From: Thiohalobacter thiocyanaticus
Lineage (GTDB): Bacteria; Pseudomonadota; Gammaproteobacteria; Thiohalobacterales; Thiohalobacteraceae
Direction of reading: 5' to 3'
NCBI RefSeq assembly: GCF_003932505.1
Contig: NZ_QZMU01000001.1
Span: 1,736,001 to 1,800,000, forward strand
Length of the DNA stretch: 64,000 bases
Below are positions 44,443 to 53,510 of this stretch, in pieces (within the stretch, counting starts at the first letter, position 1; the number at the start of each line of letters is the position of its first letter). The position numbers were made by a program, and so were the translations under genes. The notes under the pieces are model-generated. The model did no database searches. It worked only from the letters and a program-made list of their open reading frames with translations, and was not told where the DNA came from.

Positions 44443-45009
44443 TTACCTGCGACGGCGGCCCAGGGCCAGGCCGGCAAGGCCAGCGCCGAACAGCGCCAGC
44501 GTGTAGGGCTCCGGCACCGGTGTGATCGGCGGCGGTTGATCATCGACCCTCGACAGGTCGAATGACACACCGCCGGTGTTGTCACTGAAGTTTGAATCCG
44601 AAAAGTAGAAATACAGGGTCTGGTTGGTATTCAGGCTGAATTCGTGGGGGCCCGCCGACTGTGCCTCCGCCAACGCGCCGGCTGCGGTGGACCACAGTCC
44701 GCTGAAATAGCTGAACACCGCGTCACCACCTCCGCCAGATGCATCCCGAAGATTGACACCCCAACGCCAGCCGTTCGTGCAGTTCGCGCCTGTCTGGTCA
44801 CACCCGGACGTGCTGCTCCACACAATGTAGGCATCATATAGAAAATCACCGCCAGCGCCCGATGGCGTGATCGCGTAGGTCCCGGCGTCCAGCGTGATGG
44901 GCTGGTCGAGTGGCGCTGTGTAGTTCAGATTGACAGGCACCGCGCCCGCCTGGACTGCAAATCCACCGAATACAAGGCCACCGAGAAGTGCCTGCTTTAG
45001 CGTTGCCAT
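44443..45009 (-). CDS. PEP-CTERM sorting-domain protein
   Basis: 188 aa. Signal peptide (LKQALLGGLVFGGFAVQAGAVPV), an extracellular beta-rich body with Asn- and Ser-rich stretches, and a textbook PEP-CTERM end: VPEPYTLALFGAGLAGLALGRRRR, that is PEP, a membrane helix and an arginine cluster. Such proteins are processed by an exosortase (EpsH type) and exported to biofilm or envelope. No exosortase is in the window. ATG 45009 has GGAGGGGAT upstream; the longer frame is rejected. Confidence 0.85.
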   Translation of the reverse strand: MATLKQALLGGLVFGGFAVQAGAVPVNLNYTAPLDQPITLDAGTYAITPSGAGGDFLYDAYIVWSSTSGCDQTGANCTNGWRWGVNLRDASGGGGDAVFSYFSGLWSTAAGALAEAQSAGPHEFSLNTNQTLYFYFSDSNFSDNTGGVSFDLSRVDDQPPPITPVPEPYTLALFGAGLAGLALGRRRR

Positions 45010-45214
45010 GCCATCCCCTCCCTGTTCGGGTTTTAGTTGCATCTTTATCATGCAACTTGTCTGCCGCTCTCTTTATTTCCTGAAAAATAAATGAGATACG
45101 CTGTACGCGCGCCGCAAAAACTCAGAAAGTGTTAAAAATCCTGGCAGCTGGCAAGATGATTTCATGCCTTTCAGACCGCTGTGCTGCCTGCGCCGGCTAT
45201 CCGTTCAAGCTGAA

Positions 45215-46808
45215 TTATTGCTTTTGCTGTTCGTCCCTTCCCCGTTGAGCCAGCACCCCCAGCGCCATGTCATCTGGATCGCCGCCGCTGATCAGTTGCA
45301 GTTGCTCCAGTGCGGCGTTCATCCACTGTTGCCGACGAGCGGAAGGCAGTACCGCCTCGGGTACGATAGCGGCTCGCGCCGGGCCGCTGAGCAGCCATGC
45401 CAGCGCGGCATGGGTGCGGGAATCGGTCCAGGCATCCGCTTCAGGCTTCAGGCGTTCGGTGAAACCGCCGAGGGCTTCATCGTAATAATCCGCGATCTGT
45501 TCCAGCAGCTGCGTGCCCCGCCGTTTCGCCCGCGCATCGCCGGTGGCCGCGTGATACATCCACCAGGCAGCAGCAGGCCAGAGCTGGGCGGGAAGATAGC
45601 CGGCCAGCCGCGGCTCGCCGCCGTCGGGACGGTAGTGATAATAGCCGCCGTCCGGGTGGCGCAGCCTGTCGTCGATACCGGCGAGGGCAGCGCCGGCCCA
45701 GCGCAGATAGCGGGGTTCATCCAGGGTCCGGGCGGCACGGATCAGTGCAACGATGGCCTGGCCGCTGACGTCGGCATACTGGACCCGCTCCACTGGTGGC
45801 GGCACGAGGTCGGCACGCACCTGCGGCGGCGCGGCATAATACTCGCGGTCGGAAGCCTGACTGCCCCAGAAGGTCCCGCGTGATTCATCCCAGAGCCAGG
45901 TCTCCAGGTAATCGAGCGCCCGGCGCACCACCCGTGCATCCTGTTGGCGCCCCAATTCCTGATAGGCATCGGCATACAGCCAGATGAGCCTGGCATTCAG
46001 GCCCAGCACCTTGGAGGTCTCGACCCGGGTGGCCGGATCAGGCTGGTCGGGATCATGGAAGAAGAAGAAGCCGCCATCGACCGGATCGTGCAGATCCTCG
46101 CGTAATACATCCAGCATGCCGGGGATGCGCTTTCGCCACCCGGGCTCGTGCAGCAGCAGCCGGTAGGTCAATGGCTGCGGGCGCTTGCTCAGGCTACCGA
46201 TGATCGAGGCGCCGCTCAGGCGTTGCGTCTCGGGATCATAAGTTTCTTCCAGAAACGCCAGGAACCGCTCCGGATCCCCGTCCAGCAGGCTTTCCAGTCC
46301 CGCCGGCACGGCCGCGGGCGGTGATGAGCCGTTGCGCCGTTTCCTTCAGCAGCTGCTGCAGGTCGGCGGCGCTCACATGTCCGGTGAAGCGCGCCAGCGG
46401 CTCGCCGTCCGCGTCCATCAACACGGTATAGGGCACACCCCGGCCGCCCAGCCGGGTGAAGAGATCCCGACGCTGGTCCAGGTTCACCAGCACCGGCACA
46501 TACTGCGCCTCGATGGCGGCCACCGTGTCCGGATGCTCCAGCGTCTCCTGCTGGTACTGCCGGCACCAGCTGCACCACTGGCCGTGAAAGTAGACGAACA
46601 GACCCTTGCCATGGTCCTGCGCCCGGGCACCGGCCTGCGCGCCCCAGGACTGCCAGTCGATGGCCGAGCCGAGTGGATAATCGTGCACCGCTGCAGCGGA
46701 AGGCGGGGAGGATGCGTCGGGTTTTTCCGTATCCGGCAACGCGAGCCAGAGCCCGATGGCAATGGCCGCCAGCAGCAGTATCAGGACTATGCCGCGATGA
46801 AGTTGCAT
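45215..46808 (-). CDS. Thioredoxin-domain protein with a glycosidase-like helical barrel, one frame break
   Basis: N-terminal part (46808 to about 46310): membrane anchor or signal (GIVLILLLAAIAIGLWLAL), then a thioredoxin-like domain with FHGQWCSWCRQY (CxxC). C-terminal part (about 46309-45215): 364 aa helical domain (WGSQASDREYYAAPP, GYYHYRPDGG) resembling the alpha-toroid of DUF255/YyaL proteins. The join near 46307-46318 requires a one-base change, giving about 530 aa. Probably one gene; a real pair of overlapping genes (GTG start at 46309) is less likely. Role unknown. Confidence 0.72.
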
Positions 46809-46843
46809 ATCCCGAGTCTCGTATCAAAAGGGGGTCGGTGACG

Positions 46844-46977
46844 AATGGCACTTACTTTAGCTGTCATTGCGAGCGCAGCGTGGCAATCTCATACTGCAGA
46901 ATCGGTCGGTTGGAGATTGCCACGTCACTTCGTTCCTCGCAATGACGGGTGTTAATTGGCTTAAGTAAGTGCCATTC
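46844..46977. repeat. CATTGCGAG repeat inside a second inverted repeat
   Basis: An inner element (46863-46946, GTCATTGCGAGCGCAGCG...CTCGCAATGAC) is flanked by arms GAATGGCACTTACTTTA (46844-46860) and TTAAGTAAGTGCCATTC (46961-46977), inverted copies differing at one position. Resembles a miniature transposable element. It lies just outside the island end. Confidence 0.75.
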
Positions 46978-47001
46978 GGGGCCGGTGACAAATAAGAATC
47001 A

Positions 47002-47019
47002 CTTGCCGATACAATAGCT
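47002..47019 (+). other. Left attachment site of the island (imperfect mnmE 3'-end copy)
   Basis: CTTGCCGATACAATAGCT matches TTTACCGATACAGAAGCT at 60795-60812, the end of mnmE, at 14 of 18 positions with an uninterrupted CCGATACA core, in the same orientation. The 3' end of mnmE is the known target of SGI1-type elements. Confidence 0.55.
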
Positions 47020-47078
47020 AAAATACTATCACAACCATATGTAATATAATTCAAAAATAATTTAACTGCTTCCAGTCT

Positions 47079-47097
47079 GGGAACAAATTTGGGAACA
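47079..47097 (+). repeat. Two GGGAACA motifs at the left island end
   Basis: GGGAACA at 47079-47085 and 47091-47097. The same heptamer or its complement occurs six times at 60571-60679, near the other end. They may be integrase or excisionase arm sites. Confidence 0.55.
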
Positions 47098-47157
47098 TTT
47101 ACTATACGTGTCCCCCATTGTGGCGCCCGAATATCCCTCTGCCTATAACTCTACGAA

Positions 47158-47757
47158 TCATTTGCTCAACCAAAATTCCCTATCTGTCATCTTTCGATCT
47201 GTCGTTAAGCCAGCAAAATGTGCCCCTGTTTTGTGGGCCATGTCACCGTCATACGGCGCGCCTCCTTCACACTGAAAGAACACAATTTGCGCAACGCTTG
47301 TTCCTGGGTATAAGACTAGAGGGACTTCTCCAAGGTTTAGTAACTCCAAAGTGATTGTTCCACAAAACCCAGGATGAACAGCTGTAGCAGTGGCTATCAC
47401 GAGTCCTGCACGGCCCCATTTCGACCTTGAAGTAACCGTAGCTGCCACATCAACTGGTAAACGAAAATGCTCTAACGTGCCTGCGAGCACGAGTTCTTGC
47501 GGATGCAAATAAAAGCACTCTTTGAAATTGACAAAGTGTTTAGTTTGATATCGGTGCTCGCGCACATCTTGAGATGCTGGATCTAATTTTGCCAGGTTTC
47601 CTCGACGTGTAACTATAAAGTCGTTCCCAAGGCGGATGTCTACCGATGCTTCGTTAACTTGAAGATCTCTGTTAAGCAGGGGAGTGATAATTAACCGTTC
47701 TTCCATTGCCTCTCTATCTAAAAGACTAATAAGATTATCGTGGCCAATAACACTCAT
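47158..47757 (-). CDS. dCTP deaminase/dUTPase-family protein
   Basis: 199 aa. Family motifs are SRSKWGRAGL (residues 110-119) and AVHPGFCGTITLEL with Glu138, the position of the catalytic Glu in E. coli Dcd; the usual SSLAR serine pattern is changed to SRSKWGR. Members deaminate dCTP or split dUTP; in phage defence related proteins destroy dCTP. Starts ATG 47757, 15 bp after the stop of the HELGH gene, so it is the last gene of an AT-rich operon. Either a real nucleotide enzyme or a repurposed effector. Confidence 0.85.
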   Translation of the reverse strand: MSVIGHDNLISLLDREAMEERLIITPLLNRDLQVNEASVDIRLGNDFIVTRRGNLAKLDPASQDVREHRYQTKHFVNFKECFYLHPQELVLAGTLEHFRLPVDVAATVTSRSKWGRAGLVIATATAVHPGFCGTITLELLNLGEVPLVLYPGTSVAQIVFFQCEGGAPYDGDMAHKTGAHFAGLTTDRKMTDREFWLSK

Positions 47758-47772
47758 ATGCTTTTCTCATTA

Positions 47773-49161
47773 CTATGATTGACTAGCAAAATATTGCGAA
47801 TATTCTTCCTGGAGAATCACATATTCTATTGCGGTTAATGTTTTTTGATGTAGTTTTTCTATTTCTTGGCTAGACACTGTATCGCCCGTTGATGGATACA
47901 CGCTTCGCAATTTGAACATCCACGCTGCCAATAATGATGAACGATAATCCACTGTTTGTAGGTTTGCAGGATCTCCTACCTCATTCGGTGGAACGCCCAA
48001 CTCTAATCTTTGTAGCAATTCTTGTAGTTGTGGAAATACGATATCAGAATCAAATGCAACTTTTTCAGTATTCTGTCTTGCGAAATGAATTGCTTTGTCA
48101 AGACTGCTATTCATCCAATCATAAGCGATTTTTAATTGTGGATCATTATTAATTCCAGTCTGATCATTCGTAACACTAGCTACCTTCCGAGCCTCTTCTA
48201 TAAATGCTTTAACTGATTCTACATACGGCGCTAATGTTCCGTCGGTTGCCATTTTGTCGAAAGCATCGATAAAAGACAGTCTATCCATCAACTCCAACAT
48301 GATGCGGATCCGCATCCTAGATGGTGGATACCACTCATTAGGCGAAGGTTTTGCGTCCCAATTCCCACCCCATAGCAACTCATAACATGCAAAAAATGCA
48401 CTTGGTCCAAATATCAATATTCCTACGGAATCCGATATGAGTTCTTCTAGTGCGCGTTTTCTAACTTGGAGAACGTGATCAAATATTTTTGTCGACCATT
48501 CAAGCTTCTGATCATCGCTTGCACTATTTGATAGTTTTTCATCGACCAGCCTAGCTACTTGTTTTTGTATATTACTATGTGCTTTTAAATGTTCTTCATC
48601 TGTATTCTCCGACTCAAGATACAAATCTGCGACAGGATGTCCCAGCTCATGCCCAAAGATTGCATGCCCGAGTATGTCGTCCCGTTGGATTCTTGGAAAA
48701 GAAATAAGCTTTATTGGCGAGGAAAGATGTTCATTAAATAGCGATTGTTTTGAGTGCGGAATATAGTCGTCTACAAGCTTTTTTAATAGACTCCCAAGTG
48801 GCAATATTGAGTAGTTATATTGAGCTTGTGGCCGCGCCATGACGCGTGAATCTGGATCCATCCTGTTTATAAGATCCTTCAGGAGCTGCACAAGCCCTCT
48901 TGGTGTTTGTTCCGTATGAGCATTATCCAACCATTCGAGAAATACGCCTAGCCCCCGAACTAAAGAATTGATCATTTTCAAACGTTCTTCAGACTCAGCT
49001 TTATCAATTACATCAGCAAGCTGTTTCAAAAAGTCTTGCAGAAAATGAATAACTTGATTTGGCGTAGCCTCCGGATAATCTGAAACTGAAAGTTCATCTA
49101 CGCGTTGTAGCAACCCTTCTCTAAGTTGATGCGTATAACTTTTCCAATAATTAGTAGTCAT
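47773..49161 (-). CDS. Large HELGH-motif putative zinc metallopeptidase, unknown system
   Basis: 462 aa, acid and helix rich, no signal peptide or membrane segment. HELGH at residues 171-175 (in AIFGHELGHPVADLYL) and EELISD at 239-244 fit a gluzincin site: two His, a downstream Glu240 and the following Asp244. The N-terminal 150 residues are predicted helical; the C-terminal 200 form another helical region. No known family is recognised. AT-rich codons mark it as foreign. ATG 49161 lies just past the stop (49166) of the 162-aa gene; an earlier TTG at 49173 with AGGA upstream is possible. Confidence 0.75.
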   Translation of the reverse strand: MTTNYWKSYTHQLREGLLQRVDELSVSDYPEATPNQVIHFLQDFLKQLADVIDKAESEERLKMINSLVRGLGVFLEWLDNAHTEQTPRGLVQLLKDLINRMDPDSRVMARPQAQYNYSILPLGSLLKKLVDDYIPHSKQSLFNEHLSSPIKLISFPRIQRDDILGHAIFGHELGHPVADLYLESENTDEEHLKAHSNIQKQVARLVDEKLSNSASDDQKLEWSTKIFDHVLQVRKRALEELISDSVGILIFGPSAFFACYELLWGGNWDAKPSPNEWYPPSRMRIRIMLELMDRLSFIDAFDKMATDGTLAPYVESVKAFIEEARKVASVTNDQTGINNDPQLKIAYDWMNSSLDKAIHFARQNTEKVAFDSDIVFPQLQELLQRLELGVPPNEVGDPANLQTVDYRSSLLAAWMFKLRSVYPSTGDTVSSQEIEKLHQKTLTAIEYVILQEEYSQYFASQS

Positions 49162-49165
49162 AAAT

Positions 49166-49654
49166 TTATGCAAACATTGGCATTCCTAAATCAGCATCTA
49201 TGCCAGTTCTATTTTGATGGGTTTCGATTAGACTCATTATGAAAACATGGAGCTGATGAAAAAACTCTTTTGCCGCACACAGATTGTTTTCTGTGATTTC
49301 ATCAATGTGATTGGTTAATGCAGCTTCAATGGATAAAGCCATATTTTGAAAAACATCCCCAACCTCTGCCGATTGGATTCCATCTTGCATTAACTTTAGT
49401 GGCTCAACGGAATATGCAAGCTTCCTGACACTATCAGCAGCACTAACATTTGCATTCAAGCCGCCTGATGTTACTAGCCTGGCACCACTCGATACATCAT
49501 TTAAAAATGTCTCAGCTCTTCTCAAAACATATTTATCGTCATCATCAATTTGATGCCCTTCAAGTAATTTTTCGATTAACTCACTACTAGATATAGCTAG
49601 AAAACCAATTCCTAAATATTCCGCTTCACGAAATTCGTTACCTGGTGTACTCAT
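49166..49654 (-). CDS. Helical 162-aa protein of the AT-rich operon
   Basis: Predicted almost all helical (SELIEKLLEGHQIDDDDKYVL, DVFQNMALSIEAALTNHIDE), no cysteine motif or DNA-binding signature. Not recognised. It starts at ATG 49654 with GCGGAGG upstream and runs into the HELGH gene (short overlap or 5-bp gap depending on that start), so it is probably a partner or immunity-type subunit of that protein. Confidence 0.65.
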   Translation of the reverse strand: MSTPGNEFREAEYLGIGFLAISSSELIEKLLEGHQIDDDDKYVLRRAETFLNDVSSGARLVTSGGLNANVSAADSVRKLAYSVEPLKLMQDGIQSAEVGDVFQNMALSIEAALTNHIDEITENNLCAAKEFFHQLHVFIMSLIETHQNRTGIDADLGMPMFA

Positions 49655-49727
49655 ATGCGCCTCCGCTTACATTTTAGGCCATGAGTTAAAATCTGATAAC
49701 ACAAATACTGCCTATGGGTTGATCTAA

Positions 49728-50184
49728 TTACGATATGCGTTTCGTAAGTTTCCGGTTAAGTTCGTCTCTAACAGATCCCAATTCCAATATGAATGCGAAT
49801 GCAAGCTTGCCCGGTCGTTAATAATTCAAGTACGCCTTCATCCTCTAGATATATAGACTTACCATCTGTCACTAAATACTTTTTTTTGAGGATGTGATTA
49901 GTCGATTTACCTTGTTTCTGTAACTCAGCTAGGCTTCTTCGTAGTCTTTGGACTGAAATACCATTTGATAATAGCTGGGAAATCACACGAAGGAGAAGTA
50001 TGTCAGAAAATGTAAATTTTCGTCGATGACCGCGCCCGCGTTTTGTATTCCCTGACGGCTTAACAACACCATACCTACATAAGTAATTCACCATATCCAT
50101 GCTCAGCCCTGATAATCGGGCAGCAATTTCGACTGGATACCAATCAATGATATCCGTTGATCTATGGTTATTTTTTTTAGACAT
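49728..50184 (-). CDS. MerR-like regulator, one frame break near the end
   Basis: About 150 aa. N-terminal MerR-type helix-turn-helix (VEIAARLSGLSMDMVNYLCRYGVV and RKFTFSDILLLRVISQLLSNGISVQRLRR). The continuous frame ends ACIRIHIGIGIC at about 49768, but a one-base change near 49801-49808 restores FAFILELGSVRDELNRKL and a stop at 49728, a normal continuation of the C-terminal domain. An inverted repeat directly upstream is a likely self-operator. First gene and probable controller of the AT-rich operon. Confidence 0.75.
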
Positions 50185-50188
50185 ATTA

Positions 50189-50212
50189 TTTAGAGTCTAG
50201 CTCTAAACTATA
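50189..50212 (-). promoter_or_regulatory. Palindromic operator and -10 of the MerR-like gene
   Basis: TTTAGAG-N5-CTCTAAA (50189-50207) lies 4 bp before the start codon and overlaps a TATAGT -10 (50207-50212, minus strand). The -35 is unclear. The remaining 110 bp to hsdR hold nothing else. Confidence 0.45.
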
Positions 50213-50321
50213 ATTTTTAAAAGAAAAACTTCGCTTTCTCTGTGAAACATGAGCTGTCACCCATATCCGGTTTCAATTTGCTAAAAATTAGCCAAACAAT
50301 GATATATGTGGCTAATCGTAG

Positions 50322-53300
50322 CTATAAACGAAATTTATTAATATCATGCCTCTCGGTATGCTTGCTCAGGATCAACTCAAGCAGTAAGCGCGCAAACTTT
50401 GTCGAAATATCATTGTCTTGAAGAATTTGACTGGCCATATCACTATGAGTCTGAAGACTCTCCATGACAGCATCCTGTACTGCATTAGGATAGTCACCAA
50501 GCATGACCTGATCAGCGGTATTATTTTCCAACTGCTGGACGACGGAGGTATTCTCCATCACCCTGTTCTTGATCGTGTTCATGTAATGAATCCGATCTGT
50601 ATCGGACAGATTTTCCCCGGCAAACAATTCATTTAGCCGCTCAATTATTCTGGACAAGCGTTCTTTTTCTGGATCATGCGCCGCTCCTGAACCCAATCCA
50701 TCAGCACCCTTCAGCTTATAATCACCTTCCTCGTGCTCCTGGATCTTGAGCTCTTGCTCGGCGATCTTCTTCAGACGGTAATGGCTAAGCTGCAGGCTGG
50801 AAATATCGATGTCTTCATCCAGGCGTTCTTCACGAAGCAGGGGCCGCAGATGGCGGGCGTAAACTGAGAGTTGCTCCAGCTCCCGATCTTCGTAATCTAC
50901 GATTTGCGACATGAATTCATAGAAGCGAACGAAAGTCCCCAGATTCTTTTTGAAGAGATCCAGGGCGTCCTTTTCCTCTCCTGCTGCCTTCAGATCTTTC
51001 CTGGCATTGGTCCACTGGACGGCATCACCTGATTTTTCTGCATCGCGCTCTGCCTTCTGCGCGGTCTTTATGGCTTGGATGGCAGTCTTGTAGCGATCCT
51101 TGAACCGGTCCACAGCTGGGCGGGTGTGGTAGCTGAGCTTGTCCTGGGTCTGTTTAGGGTCGAAGAAGGCATCGGCGAAGGCTCTCACCTCCTGCCACTG
51201 GTAGATGTGTTCTTCGTCCAGTTTGTGCTGGAGGTCGTAGACCAGGTTGGGATCGGAGGCGCTTCCCAGCTCAGCGGTCCGATAGTAAGGCCGAAAGGCT
51301 TCCAGGATATCGTCGGGCTTGTTGACAAAATCCAGCACGAAGGGCTCTTCCTTGCCAGGGTAAGTCCGGTTCAGGCGGGAGAGAGTCTGGACACAGTCCA
51401 CGCCACTCAGCTTCTTGTCCACATACATGGCGCACAGCTTGGGCTGGTCGAAACCGGTTTGGAACTTGTTGGCAACGATCATCACCTGGTAGGCGTCGGT
51501 ATCGAAGGCATCCCGCAGGTCCTGGCCCTTGGCGCTGGGATTCATGTTGCGCTCATTGAAAGGCTCGGGTCCGCTGTCCGGGTCATCTACGTCGCCGGAG
51601 AAGGCGACCAGCGCGTGGACGTCCGTATAACCCTGTTCAGTCACATACTTGTCCAGGGCCAGCTTGTAGCGCACAGCGGCTTTGCGGGAGTCGGTGACGA
51701 CCATGGCCTTGGCCTGGCCGTTCAGCAGGTGTCCGACGTGCTTGCGGAAGTGCTCCACGATCACGGCCACCTTCTGCTCGATGTTCCAGGGGTGCAGCTT
51801 GACCCAACGGTAGATCCGGTTGGCGGCCTTGCCCTTGTCCACCTCCTCGTCGGGACTGCCCTGGGCCTGTTCCAGCTTGAAGGCCATCTGGTAGGTGGTA
51901 TAGCACCGGAGCACATCCAGGATGAAGCCTTCCTCGATGGCCTGCTGCATGGTGTAGACGTGGAAGGCTTCGGGCAGGTTATCGTCGCCCACCGGCCGCG
52001 TGGGGTCGGGTGAGCGGCCGAACAGTTCCAGGGTCTTGGCCTTGGGAGTGGCGGTGAAAGCCAGGTAGCTGATATTAGTGACCTGGCTGCGGGCGGCCAG
52101 GGTCGCATCCAGCACGTCCTCGCCGGTGATCTCGGCATCCTCCTCCAGCTGCTCGGCCATCAGCACCTCGCGGACCTTGCGGGCGGTAGCGCCGGTCTGG
52201 GAGGAATGGGCCTCGTCGGCGATCACGGCGAAGCGGCGCTCCTTCAGGGCGGTCTGCTGCTGGATGGCCTCCAGTACGAAGGGGAAGGTCTGGATCGTGA
52301 CGATGATGATCCGGCTCTGTTCGGCCAGGGCCTCGGCCAGCTGGGCGGATTTACTGCCCTCGCCTTCCTCGCGGCTGATCCGGCGGACCACGCCCTCGGC
52401 GTGCTCGAACTGATAAATGGTCTCCTGGAGCTGGTCATCCAGCACTGTGCGGTCGGTGATGACGATGACCGAGTCGAACACCCGTTGGTCCTGATCGTCG
52501 TGCAGGGAGGCCAGCCGGTGGGTGGTCCAGGCGATGGAGTTGGACTTACCGGAACCGGCACTATGCTGGATCAGGTACTTATGGCCCGGCCCCTCCTGGC
52601 GGGCAGTGGCGACCAGCTTGTTGACCGCATCCCACTGGTGGAAACGGGGGAAGATCAGGGTCTCCTTGGTGTAGCGTTTGCCCTGCCAGTCCTCCTTCTC
52701 TTCGCGCTGGAGGTGGACGAACCGGCCGAGGATGTCCAGCCAGGCATCGCGCTGGAAGACCTGCTTCCACAGGTAGTCGGTGGCGTAGCCGTCGGGATTG
52801 GGGGGATTGCCCGCCCCGCCCTCATACCCCCGGTTGAAGGGCAGGAAGAAAGTGTCCTGGCCCTCCAGCTTGGTCGTCATCCAGACCTCTTCCAGCCCCA
52901 CGGCGAAATGGACCAGGGCGCGGCGCTTGAAGGCCAGCAGCGGCTCGACCTTGTTGGACTTGGGCGCCCGGGATGGCCGATCCCGGCGATACTGGCGCTT
53001 GGCATTTTCCACCGACTGCTTGAACTCGGATTTCAGCTCCAGCGTGGCAGCCGGGATGCCGTTGACGAACAGCACCAGGTCCAGGCGGGGGTTATAGCCC
53101 TCTCGGGCATGGGGCGAGTAGGAGACCTCCTGCACCACCCGCAGGAGGTTAGCGCCGTAGCGGGTCAGGGTCTCGGGGTTGAGGCCGTGGTCGGGTCTGA
53201 ACTGGCAGAGGCGGATCTTCGCCCCCCGGTCCTTGAACCCGTGGCGCAGCACATGCAGCGAGCCGTGCTTATCCATCTGCTCGGCGGCCCGCTTGAGGAG

Positions 53301-53501
53301 CATCTGATCGGTCTTGTCGTGGTAGAATTTGGTGAGCTTGGCGACGGCCTCGGGCTGGGTGTCGTGGAGCCAGGCCAGGAGATCTTCGGGGTAGATGGCC
53401 AACTCGCGGTCATAGTCCTCGGGGCTGCCTTCCAGCCAGCCATCGGCGGTCAGGTCATCGACGATGGCTTGCTGAAAGACATGTTCTTTGGCCTTGTCCA
53501 C
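50322..53501 (-). CDS. hsdR: Type I restriction enzyme, HsdR subunit
   Basis: 1059 aa, the motor and nuclease subunit that translocates DNA and cuts at a distance when the site is unmethylated. N-terminal endonuclease domain (PRLDLVLFVNGIPAATLELKS gives the D...ExK core), Walker A QHSAGSGKSNSIAWTTH, VITDRTVLDDQL, DEAH box VIADEAHSSQTG, motif VI region (TLSRLNRTYPGKEEPFVLDF). It follows hsdS by 10 bp. Length is usual. Frame is intact. Confidence 0.96.
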   Translation of the reverse strand: MDKAKEHVFQQAIVDDLTADGWLEGSPEDYDRELAIYPEDLLAWLHDTQPEAVAKLTKFYHDKTDQMLLKRAAEQMDKHGSLHVLRHGFKDRGAKIRLCQFRPDHGLNPETLTRYGANLLRVVQEVSYSPHAREGYNPRLDLVLFVNGIPAATLELKSEFKQSVENAKRQYRRDRPSRAPKSNKVEPLLAFKRRALVHFAVGLEEVWMTTKLEGQDTFFLPFNRGYEGGAGNPPNPDGYATDYLWKQVFQRDAWLDILGRFVHLQREEKEDWQGKRYTKETLIFPRFHQWDAVNKLVATARQEGPGHKYLIQHSAGSGKSNSIAWTTHRLASLHDDQDQRVFDSVIVITDRTVLDDQLQETIYQFEHAEGVVRRISREEGEGSKSAQLAEALAEQSRIIIVTIQTFPFVLEAIQQQTALKERRFAVIADEAHSSQTGATARKVREVLMAEQLEEDAEITGEDVLDATLAARSQVTNISYLAFTATPKAKTLELFGRSPDPTRPVGDDNLPEAFHVYTMQQAIEEGFILDVLRCYTTYQMAFKLEQAQGSPDEEVDKGKAANRIYRWVKLHPWNIEQKVAVIVEHFRKHVGHLLNGQAKAMVVTDSRKAAVRYKLALDKYVTEQGYTDVHALVAFSGDVDDPDSGPEPFNERNMNPSAKGQDLRDAFDTDAYQVMIVANKFQTGFDQPKLCAMYVDKKLSGVDCVQTLSRLNRTYPGKEEPFVLDFVNKPDDILEAFRPYYRTAELGSASDPNLVYDLQHKLDEEHIYQWQEVRAFADAFFDPKQTQDKLSYHTRPAVDRFKDRYKTAIQAIKTAQKAERDAEKSGDAVQWTNARKDLKAAGEEKDALDLFKKNLGTFVRFYEFMSQIVDYEDRELEQLSVYARHLRPLLREERLDEDIDISSLQLSHYRLKKIAEQELKIQEHEEGDYKLKGADGLGSGAAHDPEKERLSRIIERLNELFAGENLSDTDRIHYMNTIKNRVMENTSVVQQLENNTADQVMLGDYPNAVQDAVMESLQTHSDMASQILQDNDISTKFARLLLELILSKHTERHDINKFRL

Positions 53502-53510
53502 TTCTCTCCC

